NCBI GenBank assembly: GCA_947628305.1
Contig: CANQZG010000026.1
Span: 1-43,155, forward strand
DNA length: 43,155 bases
Reading direction: 5' to 3'
From: an uncultured Muribaculaceae bacterium
GTDB lineage: Bacteria; Bacteroidota; Bacteroidia; Bacteroidales; Muribaculaceae
Under the pieces are notes generated by a model. The model worked only from the letters and a program-made list of their open reading frames with translations. It was not told the DNA's origin and did no database searches. Shown in pieces: positions 16,108 to 25,312 of the stretch. A program made the translations under genes and the position numbers. Within the stretch, counting starts at the first letter, position 1. Every line of letters begins with the position of its first letter.

Positions 16108-17211
16108 TCAGACGTTGAAACGGAAGTGCATTATGTCGCCATCCTGCACGACATATTCCTTGCCCTCGACGCTCATCTTGCCCGCTTCCTTGACGGCTGT
16201 CTCGCCACCGAGTGTGACATAATCGTCATATTTTATTACCTCGGCGCGGATGAAACCTTTCTCGAAATCGGTGTGGATGATTCCGGCGCACTTAGGGGCC
16301 TTGCTGCCGCGCATGAATGTCCATGCACGCACCTCGTCAGGTCCGGCGGTGAAGTAGGTCTGAAGGTCGAGGAGGGAATGTGCGGCACGAATCAGGCGTG
16401 ACACCCCTGACTCCTGCAAGCCTATTTCGTTCAGGAACTCCTGACGTTCCTCCCAGGTGTCGAGTTCGGCGATTTCACTCTCGGTCTGTGCGGCGACAAT
16501 CAGTATCTGTGCGTTCTCGTCCTTGACGGCCTCGCGCACGGCGTCCACATATTTGTTGCCGTTGACCGCCGAGGCGTCATCGACATTGCAGACGTACATG
16601 ACAGGCTTGGATGTCAACAGGAACAACTCGCGGGCAAATTTCTGTTCATCGACAGTGTCAAACTGCACCGAGCGTGCGGGCAACCCTTTGTCAAGTGCCT
16701 CCTTGAAACGGCACAGTACCTCATATTGCATCTTGGCCGTCTTGTCTCCGCCTGTCTGCGCTTGTTTCTGCGTACGGTTTATGCGGCTCTCGATTGTTTC
16801 AAGGTCTTTCAGCTGTAACTCGTAGTCGATGATTTCCTTGTCGCGCACGGGGTCGACAGTGCCGTCGACATGGGTGATGTTGTCATCGTCGAAACAGCGC
16901 AACACGTGTAGGATTGCATCGGTCTCACGTATGTTGGCAAGGAATTTGTTGCCGAGCCCTTCGCCTTTGCTCGCGCCTTTGACGAGTCCCGCGATATCGA
17001 CTATTTCAACGGTGGCCGGGACGATGCTGCGTGGCTGGCACATCTCGACAAGGCGTGTCAGGCGGTCATCGGGGACGGTGATGACCCCTACGTTGGGTTC
17101 TATGGTGCAGAACGGGAAATTGGCCGACTGCGCCTTGGCGTTTGATAAACAGTTGAAAAGGGTGGACTTCCCCACGTTGGGGAGTCCTACGATGCCGCAT
17201 TGTAATGCCAT
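16108..17211 (-). CDS. ychF: Redox-regulated ribosome-binding ATPase YchF (Obg-like)
   Basis: A 367-residue P-loop protein. GLPNVGKS (9-16) is the P-loop, and DIAGLVKGASKGEGLGN is the switch region diagnostic of YchF/OLA1. A coiled-coil insertion and the C-terminal TGS domain (RAWTFMRGSKAPKCAGIIHTD onward) complete the family layout, at the usual length. YchF prefers ATP and binds the 70S ribosome. A promoter lies directly upstream (17238-17268). Confidence 0.97.
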   Translation of the reverse strand: MALQCGIVGLPNVGKSTLFNCLSNAKAQSANFPFCTIEPNVGVITVPDDRLTRLVEMCQPRSIVPATVEIVDIAGLVKGASKGEGLGNKFLANIRETDAILHVLRCFDDDNITHVDGTVDPVRDKEIIDYELQLKDLETIESRINRTQKQAQTGGDKTAKMQYEVLCRFKEALDKGLPARSVQFDTVDEQKFARELFLLTSKPVMYVCNVDDASAVNGNKYVDAVREAVKDENAQILIVAAQTESEIAELDTWEERQEFLNEIGLQESGVSRLIRAAHSLLDLQTYFTAGPDEVRAWTFMRGSKAPKCAGIIHTDFEKGFIRAEVIKYDDYVTLGGETAVKEAGKMSVEGKEYVVQDGDIMHFRFNV

Positions 17212-17237
17212 GATTGATTTTGTTGATTATTGCGGTG

Positions 17238-17268
17238 CAAAGGTACGCAAAAAATCGCTAACAGTCAA
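17238..17268 (-). promoter_or_regulatory. Promoter of ychF and the M16 peptidase gene
   Basis: On the minus strand, TTG (17266-17268) and TACCTTTG (17238-17245) are separated by 20 nt, a good match to the -33/-7 pattern. The start point would be near 17231, leaving about 20 nt of leader. Confidence 0.65.
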
Positions 17269-17275
17269 TTCCGGG

Positions 17276-17857
17276 TCAGCGGGTATAGATAAACAGGGAT
17301 GTGACGGTGTCCCCTTCGAGCGATTCAATCATGATGTCGCGCCATTCATGATAGGGTTGAGCGGCCTCGGTTTCGTCATAGCGGCGCATGCCGGCGATGT
17401 TGTCAAGGGCGGCCAACGGGGTGCCTGTACCCACCCAGTGCTCTCCGGCCCGTAATCTGACAACAGGTGTCGTGAACCGCAGCCATTGCAGACGGCCATC
17501 GTCAATCTCGCCTGTCGCGGCGGTCTCCTCGCCCGCCATGAAATTCATTAGCGTTATTTCCTCGCCTTCGTCATTCTCGACCGTCACGACCACGCGGTCG
17601 TATAATCCGGGCATTGAGTCGGGCACTTCTTTGGATGGCATCTGAAGCCGTAGACTGGAGACTCCCTGGGATGTCAACAGGTAAGGGTGGGAGACATCGG
17701 GTGTCGGTGTCGTGTCGCGGGTGATGACGGTCGGCGAGCCGGTGTTGTAATGGGTGACGAGTGAATCGTTGGATACAACGCCACCTGTGTTGCCTGACCC
17801 ACAAGAAGTTGTGATGGCCAACGTTGCCGCCATCGTGAGTAATGACTTGGTCCTCAT
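17276..17857 (-). CDS. Lipoprotein of unknown function
   Basis: A 193-residue protein starting at MRTKSLLTMAATL, with a lipoprotein signal and Cys19 (ITTSC). This start, rather than one 42 codons upstream, is chosen because the upstream stretch is encoded by the inverted-repeat element and is unlike a coding region. The mature part begins with a Gly/Ser/Asn linker, then a beta-rich domain (LRLQMPSKEVPDSMPGLYDR, VVVTVENDEGEEITL). I recognise no family. It is followed closely by the ychF promoter. Confidence 0.75.
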   Translation of the reverse strand: MRTKSLLTMAATLAITTSCGSGNTGGVVSNDSLVTHYNTGSPTVITRDTTPTPDVSHPYLLTSQGVSSLRLQMPSKEVPDSMPGLYDRVVVTVENDEGEEITLMNFMAGEETAATGEIDDGRLQWLRFTTPVVRLRAGEHWVGTGTPLAALDNIAGMRRYDETEAAQPYHEWRDIMIESLEGDTVTSLFIYTR

Positions 17858-17868
17858 TGTGATGAATG

Positions 17869-18015
17869 ATGAGGGTGTTGCAAAATCGGGTAGGGTGCTG
17901 CTATTGCAGCACCGCAGTCGGAAGTTGTCGTTGATTATCAGTATATTGCGGTTCGGCCATGGCCGAACCCTACCTGATTCCAACCGATTCCCAAGAGTTT
18001 TTGCAACACCCTCAT
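17869..18015. repeat. 147-bp inverted-repeat element with 17-bp perfect ends
   Basis: The ends ATGAGGGTGTTGCAAAA (17869-17885) and its exact complement (17999-18015) enclose further palindromes, including GGTTCGGCCATGGCCGAACC (17950-17969) and a GGGTGCTG...CAGCACC hairpin near 17894. It shares sequence with the 11905-12056 element. It sits between the lipoprotein gene and hpf. No coding capacity; MITE-like. Confidence 0.85.
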
Positions 18016-18028
18016 GGGTGATTGTACG

Positions 18029-18322
18029 TTATTTGCGTGCCTTGTTGCGTTCAAGCTGACGTTCGATGGCTTCGAGGCATAGGTCGACTGCTTCTTCAAA
18101 TGAATCGGCCGTTTTGTCGGCCACGACGTCCTCCTGCTGCGGGACTGTCACTTTTATGATTGCCTGTTTGTTGAGGGCGGTTTCGGGTTTCACTACCTTG
18201 AGGGTCACGTCTACCGCCGTGATGTTTACGAAATGGCGGGCGAGGCGTTCGACCTTCTTGTTGATGAAGTTTTCGAGCTTTTCAGCTGTCTCAAAGTGGA
18301 TTGCCTTAATTCTGATGTCCAT
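18029..18322 (-). CDS. hpf: Ribosome hibernation-promoting factor, short form (HPF/RaiA family)
   Basis: A 97-residue beta-alpha-beta-beta-beta-alpha protein (MDIRIKAIHFETAEKLENFI...) that binds in the 30S decoding region and stabilises inactive ribosomes. It lacks the C-terminal dimerisation domain of long HPF. The start lies 2 bp after the Xer gene, the usual pairing in Bacteroidales. Confidence 0.93.
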   Translation of the reverse strand: MDIRIKAIHFETAEKLENFINKKVERLARHFVNITAVDVTLKVVKPETALNKQAIIKVTVPQQEDVVADKTADSFEEAVDLCLEAIERQLERNKARK

Positions 18323-18324
18323 GG

Positions 18325-19245
18325 TTATCCTCCTTTTCTTTGTGCACGTGGATGTGCGAGTTGATAATTTTGTTTAAGCTCACTGTATGTTATATGCGTG
18401 TACACTTGCGTAGTGGCAAGTGATTGATGCCCAAGTAGCTGTTGCACGGCGTTGATGTCGGCGCCGTTATTCAGCATGTCGGTGGCGAATGAATGGCGCA
18501 GGACGTGGGGTGAAAGACGGCGGCAGTGGACGCCGTTCTCGCTCATGGCGCGGTGCACGATGTTGTACACCGCCTTGCGGTAAAGCGGTGCGCCTGACGG
18601 TAGGGTGAAAAAGTATTGTTGTGCGCCCGGGATGATGCCATCGCGCAGACGCCGGTAGTTTTCTATCATGTCGCAAAGTTCATCACCGAATGGGATGATT
18701 CTTTCCTTATTACGCTTTCCGAGCACTTTTAGTTCGTGACAGCGTGTGTCGACATTGCGGTCGAGCAGGCCTGTCAGTTCTGAACATCTTATGCCGGTGC
18801 TGTAGAGCATATCGATAATCAGGCGGTTGCGTGCTTCGGTGAAGTCATCGTTGTCGATTTCTGATTCAAGAATCTGTTGCGTCTCCGATGGTCTGACGAA
18901 TACAGGCAGGTCGTGAGGAAGGGGTGCGAGCGTAAGCTCGGCGGCCGGGTTGTTTCTCAGTCCATGATGCCGCATCATGTAGGCGAAAAATGCACGCAGT
19001 GTCTGGATTTTACGACGAATGGAGCGTTGGGATATTCCTGCGCGTGAAAGCGATGCCACCCATAGCCGTAAGTCCGACAAAGTGGCTTTTTCGGGATGAA
19101 AGTCGCTGATGTCACGGCCGTTCAACTCGAAGTCCCGCCATTGGTATATGTCTCGGCGATAGGCCGTGACGGTATTGTCTGATAGTGACAGCTCACATCT
19201 GATATATGTCAGGAATTCATCGGTCAACATACTCTCAGGAAACAT
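18325..19245 (-). CDS. Tyrosine recombinase of the XerC/XerD family
   Basis: A 306-residue protein with the N-terminal SAM-like core-binding domain (about 7-90) and a catalytic domain holding the full set: Arg153 (TGIRCSEL), Lys177, His247 and Arg250 (HVLRH), His273 (LGHQS) and the Tyr282 nucleophile (VYTHI). It is probably the chromosomal dimer-resolution recombinase and not an integrase, given its length and pairing with hpf. The second Met (start at 19230) may be the true start, since the predicted transcription start is only a few bases before 19245. XerC versus XerD is not settled. Confidence 0.92.
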   Translation of the reverse strand: MFPESMLTDEFLTYIRCELSLSDNTVTAYRRDIYQWRDFELNGRDISDFHPEKATLSDLRLWVASLSRAGISQRSIRRKIQTLRAFFAYMMRHHGLRNNPAAELTLAPLPHDLPVFVRPSETQQILESEIDNDDFTEARNRLIIDMLYSTGIRCSELTGLLDRNVDTRCHELKVLGKRNKERIIPFGDELCDMIENYRRLRDGIIPGAQQYFFTLPSGAPLYRKAVYNIVHRAMSENGVHCRRLSPHVLRHSFATDMLNNGADINAVQQLLGHQSLATTQVYTHITYSELKQNYQLAHPRAQRKGG

Positions 19246-19254
19246 GTTCAGCTA

Positions 19255-19286
19255 CGAATTTAGACATTAAATTTAGTAAAACCAAA
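19255..19286 (-). promoter_or_regulatory. Probable promoter of the Xer-hpf operon
   Basis: On the minus strand TTTG (19283-19286) is followed after 20 nt by TAAATTCG (19255-19262), one mismatch from TAnnTTTG. The start point would be around 19249. Confidence 0.45.
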
Positions 19287-19335
19287 TTTTTTGGGTTTAA
19301 ACTGCCGTTTTCTTTGCTATAACAGCCTACTGTGG

Positions 19336-19439
19336 TTGCCGTTTGTCAAATAATCCGTATCTTTGACTTCGCTGAAGGTACTCACGCTCAACAAAACTCA
19401 AACAAGTTTGGTTTTGTATTCTACTTATTCGTATCTTTG
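19336..19439 (+). promoter_or_regulatory. Tandem promoters with an intervening palindrome, upstream of the beta-barrel gene
   Basis: P1 has TTG (19336-19338) and TATCTTTG (19358-19365), 19 nt apart. P2 has TTTG (19407-19410) and TATCTTTG (19432-19439), 21 nt apart. Between them, 19391-19417 folds as ACAAAACtCAAAC/GTTTGGTTTTGT with a 2-nt loop and one bulged T, overlapping the P2 -33. This could be an operator for P2 or an attenuator for P1 transcripts. Confidence 0.55.
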
Positions 19440-19460
19440 AACATTATATTACATGAAACA

Positions 19461-20213
19461 ATGAAGAAGGTATATATTAATGTTGTATTGGCGTTGTTGG
19501 CTGCGTTCTCGTTGAATGCGGGAGAGAAACCGTTTGTTGATTTCGGGCCGGCACCGGCGTTTTTTGATATAGAAGTGCATGGTCTTGTGGGTGGCAGTTC
19601 GATTACGCAGAATTATATGAGCAGTTTTCCTGAAATCTCGGAATTGGACCAGGGGACAGGGTGGTCATACGGCATAGGGGCCGCCGGGCGTTTCGGGTTG
19701 CGTGACTATCTCTCGCTTGGAACAGAGGTCAATCTGTTGGTTAACACCGGCTCGACCGACATGGTGGTGAACCGTGGCGATGCATTGAGCGTCAGCAATG
19801 TGTTCTTGAAAAATCGGTATTATTACCTGAATTTTCCGATATTCATGTCGTTTAACTTCAATCTTGCATCGACGGTGCGTTGGAATGTCGATGGGGGTGT
19901 TTATTATAGTTACGGTATCGGTGGAAATCAAAAGCAGACTATCTATAATGCAAAGATTAATGAGATTGGTCAGCTTGTGACGACAATCCATAATGAGAAG
20001 TGCGGATATTTCAATGACTCGCGGGCGTTCATCAATTCGTCGCGCCGTAGTGACGTTGGTCTGCATCTTGCCACCGGGTTGACTTTTAACGACCGAATCT
20101 CGGTGGGAGGACGTGCGCAGATTGGGCTCAAGAATGTCGCCAATACCGTCGGCGTTGTCAAGCCTAATGTACACAACCTTGGTTTCATGTTCCTCGTGGG
20201 ATATCATTTCTAA
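19461..20213 (+). CDS. Outer-membrane beta-barrel protein, PorT-like
   Basis: A 250-residue exported protein with the signal peptide MKKVYINVVLALLAAFSLNAG. The start at 19461 is chosen over an in-frame start at 19332 because the upstream part covers both promoters and the signal peptide begins here. The mature protein has alternating hydrophobic strands (YYYLNFPIFMSF, SVGGRAQIGLKNV) and ends GYHF, typical of an eight-strand barrel. The role is unknown. It is separate from the ribosomal operon that follows. Confidence 0.85.
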   Translation: MKKVYINVVLALLAAFSLNAGEKPFVDFGPAPAFFDIEVHGLVGGSSITQNYMSSFPEISELDQGTGWSYGIGAAGRFGLRDYLSLGTEVNLLVNTGSTDMVVNRGDALSVSNVFLKNRYYYLNFPIFMSFNFNLASTVRWNVDGGVYYSYGIGGNQKQTIYNAKINEIGQLVTTIHNEKCGYFNDSRAFINSSRRSDVGLHLATGLTFNDRISVGGRAQIGLKNVANTVGVVKPNVHNLGFMFLVGYHF

Positions 20214-20229
20214 AAGAAATTTGAAAATG

Positions 20230-20261
20230 TTTGGTAATTAGAGAATTAATTGCTAATTTTG
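20230..20261 (+). promoter_or_regulatory. Promoter of the rpsL (str) operon
   Basis: TTTG (20230-20233) and TAATTTTG (20254-20261) are spaced by 20 nt. The start is expected near 20268, giving a leader of about 140 nt. It is the only strong promoter seen before the long run of translation genes. Confidence 0.7.
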
Positions 20262-20267
20262 CATCGT

Positions 20268-20407
20268 TTTTGCGGGTATAGTGTGTCGAAGCGTTGCTAT
20301 CGTGTTGATAGTCAGTGCGATTCGTGGCATGATAATTGTGCCCGCAATGTTTAAAAAAGTGATTTTAACTGAAACAGTAATAATAAAAGTAAAACAAAAG
20401 AACTAAG
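20268..20407 (+). promoter_or_regulatory. Structured 5' leader of rpsL, candidate r-protein regulatory RNA
   Basis: TTGCGGGTATA (20270-20280) pairs with TTGTGCCCGCAA (20336-20347) in an 11-bp helix including two G-U pairs. Inside, CGAA (20287-20290) pairs with TTCG (20321-20324), and CTATC (20297-20301) with GATAG (20307-20311). The helix closes about 60 nt before the rpsL start. An autoregulatory role through S12, S7 or another protein is inferred. Confidence 0.45.
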
Positions 20408-20791
20408 ATGCCTACAATTCAGCAATTAGTAAGAAAAGGACGCGTGTCTCTTGAGGACAAGAGCAAGTCACCCGCTCTCGATTCATGCCCGCAGCGTCGC
20501 GGCGTGTGTGTGCGTGTGTACACGACCACCCCTAAGAAACCTAACTCGGCAATGCGTAAGGTCGCACGTGTGCGCCTGACCAACGGCAAGGAGGTCAACT
20601 CCTATATCCCGGGCGAGGGTCACAACCTGCAGGAGCACTCGATTGTTCTCGTGCGTGGCGGTCGTGTCAAGGACCTTCCCGGTGTGCGCTACCACATCGT
20701 ACGCGGAACGCTCGATACAAGTGGTGTGAAAGACCGTACCCAGCGTCGTTCCAAGTATGGGGCCAAGCGTCCGAAGGCTGCGAAGAAATAA
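20408..20791 (+). CDS. rpsL: Ribosomal protein S12 (uS12)
   Basis: A 127-residue decoding-centre protein. [16 protein letters not shown] and [17 protein letters not shown] are present in full; both lysines whose changes commonly give streptomycin resistance (in TPKKPNS and GGRVKDL) are unchanged. It ends [13 protein letters not shown] without the longer alanine/lysine tail seen in some relatives. First gene of the cluster, after a structured leader. Confidence 0.98.
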   Translation: MPTIQQLVRKGRVSLEDKSKSPALDSCPQRRGVCVRVYTTTPKKPNSAMRKVARVRLTNGKEVNSYIPGEGHNLQEHSIVLVRGGRVKDLPGVRYHIVRGTLDTSGVKDRTQRRSKYGAKRPKAAKK

Positions 20792-20973
20792 ACCCCTGAT
20801 GCAGCGTCTTACTTAAAATCACTCACGACAATCAAAAAATTTAAACCGAGTTTTTAACCTCGTTTTTGATTTATTGGCAGGCTAATTCACAGGTTGAGTA
20901 AATGACGGCGGAGGCTGTCGTTGAAGATGAAAGAAACAGCAACCAAGCAAACAAAAACAACAACATTAACAAA

Positions 20974-21450
20974 ATGAGAAAGGCTAAACCTAAAAAGCGG
21001 ATTGTGTTACCCGACCCCGTTTTTAACGATGTAAGAGTGTCTAAATTCGTCAATCACCTGATGTATGATGGCAAGAAGAACACCGCTTACACCATTTTCT
21101 ATTCAGCCCTTGAAACCGTTAAGGCTAAACTTCCCAATGAAGAGAAGACTGCTCTTGAGATATGGAAGAAGGCCCTTGAGAACATTACTCCCCAGGTGGA
21201 GGTGAAATCTCGTCGCGTCGGCGGAGCGACTTTCCAGGTCCCCACAGAAATCCGTCCCGACCGCAAGGAGTCAATATCAATGAAAAACCTTATCCTCTAC
21301 GCCCGCAAACGCGGCGGCAAGACCATGGCTGACAAGCTGGCTGCCGAAATCGTAGACGCATTCAATGACCAAGGTGGCGCGTTCAAACGCAAAGAAGACA
21401 TGCACAAGATGGCTGAAGCCAACCGTGCGTTCGCTCACTTCCGTTTCTAA
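20974..21450 (+). CDS. rpsG: Ribosomal protein S7 (uS7)
   Basis: A 158-residue protein that nucleates 30S head assembly and contacts E-site tRNA. The start MRKAKPKKR at 20974 is preferred to an in-frame ATG at 20902, whose extra 24 residues are Asn/Lys-rich and not part of the family. The rpsL-rpsG gap of 182 bp is therefore long and AT-rich; in E. coli S7 binds this intergenic region to repress its own synthesis. Confidence 0.97.
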   Translation: MRKAKPKKRIVLPDPVFNDVRVSKFVNHLMYDGKKNTAYTIFYSALETVKAKLPNEEKTALEIWKKALENITPQVEVKSRRVGGATFQVPTEIRPDRKESISMKNLILYARKRGGKTMADKLAAEIVDAFNDQGGAFKRKEDMHKMAEANRAFAHFRF

Positions 21451-21504
21451 TATTCAACGGTCATAAATAATCACTCATTGATAACCAAGATTTCACATTA
21501 AGAA

Positions 21505-23631
21505 ATGGCAAAATCAGACGAACATTTGAAATATACCCGTAATATCGGAATCATGGCGCATATCGATGCCGGGAAAACCACGACATCGGAGCGTATTCTG
21601 TTCTATACGGGTCTTACACATAAAATTGGCGAGGTGCACGATGGTGCCGCTACCATGGACTGGATGGAACAGGAACAGGAGCGCGGTATCACAATCACCT
21701 CGGCTGCGACGACGACTTTCTGGAAGTACGATGACGAGAAATTTAAAATCAACCTCATCGACACTCCGGGACACGTCGACTTCACCGTGGAGGTGGAACG
21801 CTCGCTCCGTGTTCTTGACGGCGCGGTGGCTACTTTCTGTGCTGTCGGTGGCGTAGAGCCACAGTCTGAGACTGTATGGCGTCAGGCCGACAAATATAAT
21901 GTGCCCCGTATCGGCTATGTTAACAAGATGGACCGCTCGGGTGCGAACTTCTTTGAGGTTGTGCGTCAGCTTCGTGAGATACTCGGCGCAAATCCCTGTC
22001 CGATTCAGATACCTATCGGGGCAGAGGAGACCTTCAAGGGTGTGGTTGACCTCATCCGTATGAAGGCGATTTTCTGGCATGACGAGACCATGGGCGCCGA
22101 TTACAGCGTCGAGGAAATTCCCGCCGGACTTCAGGCCGAGGCCGAGGAGTGGCGAGACAAGATGCTTGAAAGCATCGCTGAATTTGACGAGGCTCTCATG
22201 GAGAAATATTTTGATGACCCATCGACAATCACCGAGGAGGAGGTCCGTCGCGCACTCCGCGCCGCTACTCTTGCCATGGAGGTTGTTCCCATGATATGTG
22301 GTAGCTCGTTCAAGAACAAGGGTGTGCAGCCGTTGCTTGACGCCGTATGCGCCTACCTTCCCAGTCCGCTTGACGCAGGTGCGATTGAAGGCCATGCACC
22401 CGGTAATCCCGACCAGGTCGAGACCCGTGAGCCGTCGAGCGAGGCACCGATGAGCGCACTTGCGTTCAAGATTGCGACAGACCCTTACGTGGGCCGTCTT
22501 TGCTTCTTCCGCGTTTATTCAGGCGACATCAATGCCGGGTCATACGTTCTCAATGCCCGTTCCGGGAAGAAAGAGCGCATTTCGCGTCTATTCCAGATGC
22601 ACTCCAATAAGCAGAACCCCATGGAGAAAATCGGTTGCGGTGATATCGGCGCGGGTGTAGGTTTCAAGGATATCCGCACAGGCGATACCCTTTGCTCCGA
22701 GGACGCTCCTATCGTGCTCGAGGCTATGGACTTCCCCGACCCTGTTATCGGTATTGCGGTTGAACCTAAGACGCAGAAAGACCTTGACAAACTCGGAGTG
22801 GGACTTCAGAAACTTGCCGAGGAAGACCCCACTTTCCGTGTGCAGACCAACGAGGAGACAGGCCAGACTGTTATTTCAGGTATGGGTGAGCTTCACCTCG
22901 ACATCATCATCGACCGTCTGCGTCGAGAATTTAAAGTTGAATGTAACCAGGGTCGTCCCCAAGTTACCTATAAGGAGGCTATCACTAAGCCCGTCGAACT
23001 TCGCGAGGTGTTCAAGAAGCAGACAGGTGGCCGTGGTAAGTTCGCTGACATTATCGTCCGTGTAGAGCCGGTTGACGAAGGTTTTGAGGGTAACCTCCAG
23101 TTCGTTGACGAGGTTAAGGGCGGTAATATCCCCAAGGAATTTATCCCTTCGATACAGAAAGGTTTCACCAACGCCATGCGCAACGGTGTCCTTGCCGGCT
23201 TCCCGGTTGAACAGCTTAAGGTCACTGTGATTGACGGTAGCTTCCACCCGGTTGACTCCGACCAGCTCTCGTTTGAACTTTGTGCCATCCAGGCATTCAA
23301 GAAGGCCTCTGAAAAAGCAGGGCCAGTTCTCCTTGAGCCTATTATGAAGATTGAGGTGGTGACCCCCGAGGAGAGCATGGGCGACGTGATTTCGGACTTG
23401 AATAAGCGTCGTGGCCAGGTCGAAGGCATGGAGACAAGCCGCTCGGGTGCACGCGTTGTAAAGGCCAAAGTGCCGTTGGCCGAGACTTTCGGTTATGTGA
23501 CAGCGTTGCGTACCATTACATCAGGCCGTGCCACCAGCACGATGATGTTCTCCCACTACAGCGAGGTCAGCAACTCGATAGCCAAGAACGTCCTGACTGA
23601 ATGCCAGGGCCGCGTTGACCTCTTGAAGTAA
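21505..23631 (+). CDS. fusA: Translation elongation factor G
   Basis: A 708-residue GTPase that drives translocation. The G motifs AHIDAGKT (18-25), RGITI (59-63), DTPGH (85-89) and NKMD (139-142) are intact. Domains II-V follow, with [14 protein letters not shown] near the end. The length is normal for a canonical EF-G rather than the shorter or divergent paralogs. No tuf gene follows, as is usual for Bacteroidota str operons. Confidence 0.98.
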   Translation: MAKSDEHLKYTRNIGIMAHIDAGKTTTSERILFYTGLTHKIGEVHDGAATMDWMEQEQERGITITSAATTTFWKYDDEKFKINLIDTPGHVDFTVEVERSLRVLDGAVATFCAVGGVEPQSETVWRQADKYNVPRIGYVNKMDRSGANFFEVVRQLREILGANPCPIQIPIGAEETFKGVVDLIRMKAIFWHDETMGADYSVEEIPAGLQAEAEEWRDKMLESIAEFDEALMEKYFDDPSTITEEEVRRALRAATLAMEVVPMICGSSFKNKGVQPLLDAVCAYLPSPLDAGAIEGHAPGNPDQVETREPSSEAPMSALAFKIATDPYVGRLCFFRVYSGDINAGSYVLNARSGKKERISRLFQMHSNKQNPMEKIGCGDIGAGVGFKDIRTGDTLCSEDAPIVLEAMDFPDPVIGIAVEPKTQKDLDKLGVGLQKLAEEDPTFRVQTNEETGQTVISGMGELHLDIIIDRLRREFKVECNQGRPQVTYKEAITKPVELREVFKKQTGGRGKFADIIVRVEPVDEGFEGNLQFVDEVKGGNIPKEFIPSIQKGFTNAMRNGVLAGFPVEQLKVTVIDGSFHPVDSDQLSFELCAIQAFKKASEKAGPVLLEPIMKIEVVTPEESMGDVISDLNKRRGQVEGMETSRSGARVVKAKVPLAETFGYVTALRTITSGRATSTMMFSHYSEVSNSIAKNVLTECQGRVDLLK

Positions 23632-23663
23632 CAAACTGAAATAACTTTCATTCAACTTTCAAT

Positions 23664-23969
23664 ATGAACCAAAAAATCAGAATCAAACTCAAATCTTACG
23701 ACCACAACCTTGTTGACAAGTCGGCCGAAAAGATTGTAAAGACTGTGAAAGCTACGGGTGCTCTGACCAAAGGGCCTATACCCCTGCCCACCCACAAGCG
23801 CATCTTCACTGTCAACCGCTCGACTTTCGTTAACAAGAAGTCACGCGAGCAGTTCCAGCTTTCGTCTTACAAGCGTCTTATCGACATCTACAACTCCACC
23901 ACCAAGACAATCGATGCCCTGATGAAACTTGAGCTTCCCAGCGGTGTGGACGTTGAAATCAAGGTGTGA
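23664..23969 (+). CDS. rpsJ: Ribosomal protein S10 (uS10)
   Basis: A 101-residue protein of the 30S head that also acts as NusE in transcription antitermination. It begins [13 protein letters not shown] and contains [17 protein letters not shown], the family signature. It starts 32 bp after fusA with no terminator, so the str and S10 gene groups are joined here. Confidence 0.98.
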   Translation: MNQKIRIKLKSYDHNLVDKSAEKIVKTVKATGALTKGPIPLPTHKRIFTVNRSTFVNKKSREQFQLSSYKRLIDIYNSTTKTIDALMKLELPSGVDVEIKV

Positions 23970-24048
23970 TGACGGTGAAATGCCAACATACATTATCGTA
24001 AGAAAGAAGTAATCTCAATTACAATCAACATTATTAAATAACAGAGAA

Positions 24049-24666
24049 ATGCCAGGATTATTAGGAAAGAAAATCGGAATGACATCCGTTTTCAGTGCCG
24101 ACGGTAAGAACATACCGTGCACTGTTATCGAAGTAGGCCCCTGTGTAGTTACTCAAATCAAGACTCTCGAGAAAGACGGTTATGAGGCCGTGCAGCTTGG
24201 CTTCGAGGAAAAGAAGGACAAGCACACCACCCAGCCTATGGCCGGCCACTTCAAGAAAGCAGGAGTAGCCCCCCAGCGCCACTTGGCCGAGTTCAATGGT
24301 TTTGAAAAAGAAGTTAAACTCGGTGATTCGCTCACCGTGGACCTTTTCACCGAAAATGACTTTGTGGATATACAGGGTGTGTCTAAGGGTAAGGGTTTCC
24401 AGGGTGTTGTTAAACGTCACGGATTCGGTGGCGTCGGACAGCGCACCCACGGTCAGCATAACCGTCTGCGCGCACCCGGTTCAATCGGTGCCTGTTCCTA
24501 TCCCGCCAAGGTGTTCAAGGGAATGCGTATGGCCGGTCAAACAGGCAACAAGCGTGTCACCGTACAAAACCTGCAGGTAGTGAAGGTTATCGCCGAGCAC
24601 AATGTATTGATGATTAAGGGTTCTATACCCGGAAGTAAAGGTTCAATCGTATTAATTGAGAAATAA
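24049..24666 (+). CDS. rplC: Ribosomal protein L3 (uL3)
   Basis: A 205-residue early-assembly 50S protein. It starts [15 protein letters not shown] and has the central loop [21 protein letters not shown] that reaches toward the peptidyl-transferase centre, with the usual glutamine context for methylation. Its stop shares one base with the rplD start. Confidence 0.98.
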   Translation: MPGLLGKKIGMTSVFSADGKNIPCTVIEVGPCVVTQIKTLEKDGYEAVQLGFEEKKDKHTTQPMAGHFKKAGVAPQRHLAEFNGFEKEVKLGDSLTVDLFTENDFVDIQGVSKGKGFQGVVKRHGFGGVGQRTHGQHNRLRAPGSIGACSYPAKVFKGMRMAGQTGNKRVTVQNLQVVKVIAEHNVLMIKGSIPGSKGSIVLIEK

Positions 24667-25286
24667 TGGAACTCGCAATATATAATATCAAAGGAGAAGA
24701 CACCGGCCGTAAGGCGCAGCTTAACGACGAGGTGTTTGCTGTCGAAGCTAACGAGCACGCCGTATATCTCGATGTAAAGCAATACTTGGCCAACCAGCGT
24801 CAGGGGACTCACAAGTCCAAGGAACGCAGTGAAGTGTCAGGCTCGACCCGTAAACTGCACAAGCAGAAAGGCGGAGGCGGCAGCCGCATCGGTGATATCA
24901 ACTCGCCTGTATTGGTGGGTGGTGGCCGTGTTTTCGGACCCCGTCCCCGTGACTATCGTTTCAAGTTGAACAAGAAAGTTAAAGTGTTGGCACGCAAGAG
25001 CGCGTTGACCTATAAGGTGCAGGATAACAACATCAAGATTGTCGAGAACTTTACCTTCGAGACCCCGAAGACTAAAGAATTCGTAAATTTTGCTAAAAAT
25101 CTTGAAGCCGAAGGCAAAAAGGTGCTTCTCGTTTTACCTGACCAAAATAAAAACGTATATTTGTCGGCTCGAAATGTGCCCAACGCCAAGGTAATCAAGG
25201 CGTCGGACATCAATACCTATGTGTTGATGAACAGTAACGCTATCATCTTGACCGAAGGTAGCCTTGACGTTATTAATAAACTTTAA
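24666..25286 (+). CDS. rplD: Ribosomal protein L4 (uL4)
   Basis: A 206-residue protein lining the exit tunnel. The extended loop segment [22 protein letters not shown] is intact. In E. coli L4 represses the S10 operon, but no E. coli-like leader is seen before rpsJ here. The 1-bp overlap with rplC suggests coupling. Confidence 0.98.
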   Translation: MELAIYNIKGEDTGRKAQLNDEVFAVEANEHAVYLDVKQYLANQRQGTHKSKERSEVSGSTRKLHKQKGGGGSRIGDINSPVLVGGGRVFGPRPRDYRFKLNKKVKVLARKSALTYKVQDNNIKIVENFTFETPKTKEFVNFAKNLEAEGKKVLLVLPDQNKNVYLSARNVPNAKVIKASDINTYVLMNSNAIILTEGSLDVINKL

Positions 25287-25312
25287 AAACCAGTCAGGAG
25301 ACACAGAGTACA

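Noticed and set aside
17858-17983. N-terminal 42-residue extension of the lipoprotein gene
   Set aside because: It is encoded by the inverted-repeat element; the lipoprotein signal begins at 17857.
18325-19245. Phage or conjugative-element integrase
   Set aside because: The length, lack of neighbouring mobile genes and attachment sites, and pairing with hpf favour a housekeeping Xer recombinase.
20902-20973. Upstream in-frame start for rpsG
   Set aside because: The extra 24 residues are low-complexity Asn/Lys and absent from the S7 family; MRKAKPKKR is the expected start.
21514-22395. 293-codon antisense ORF within fusA
   Set aside because: It is the mirror of a highly conserved EF-G reading frame and has no independent features.
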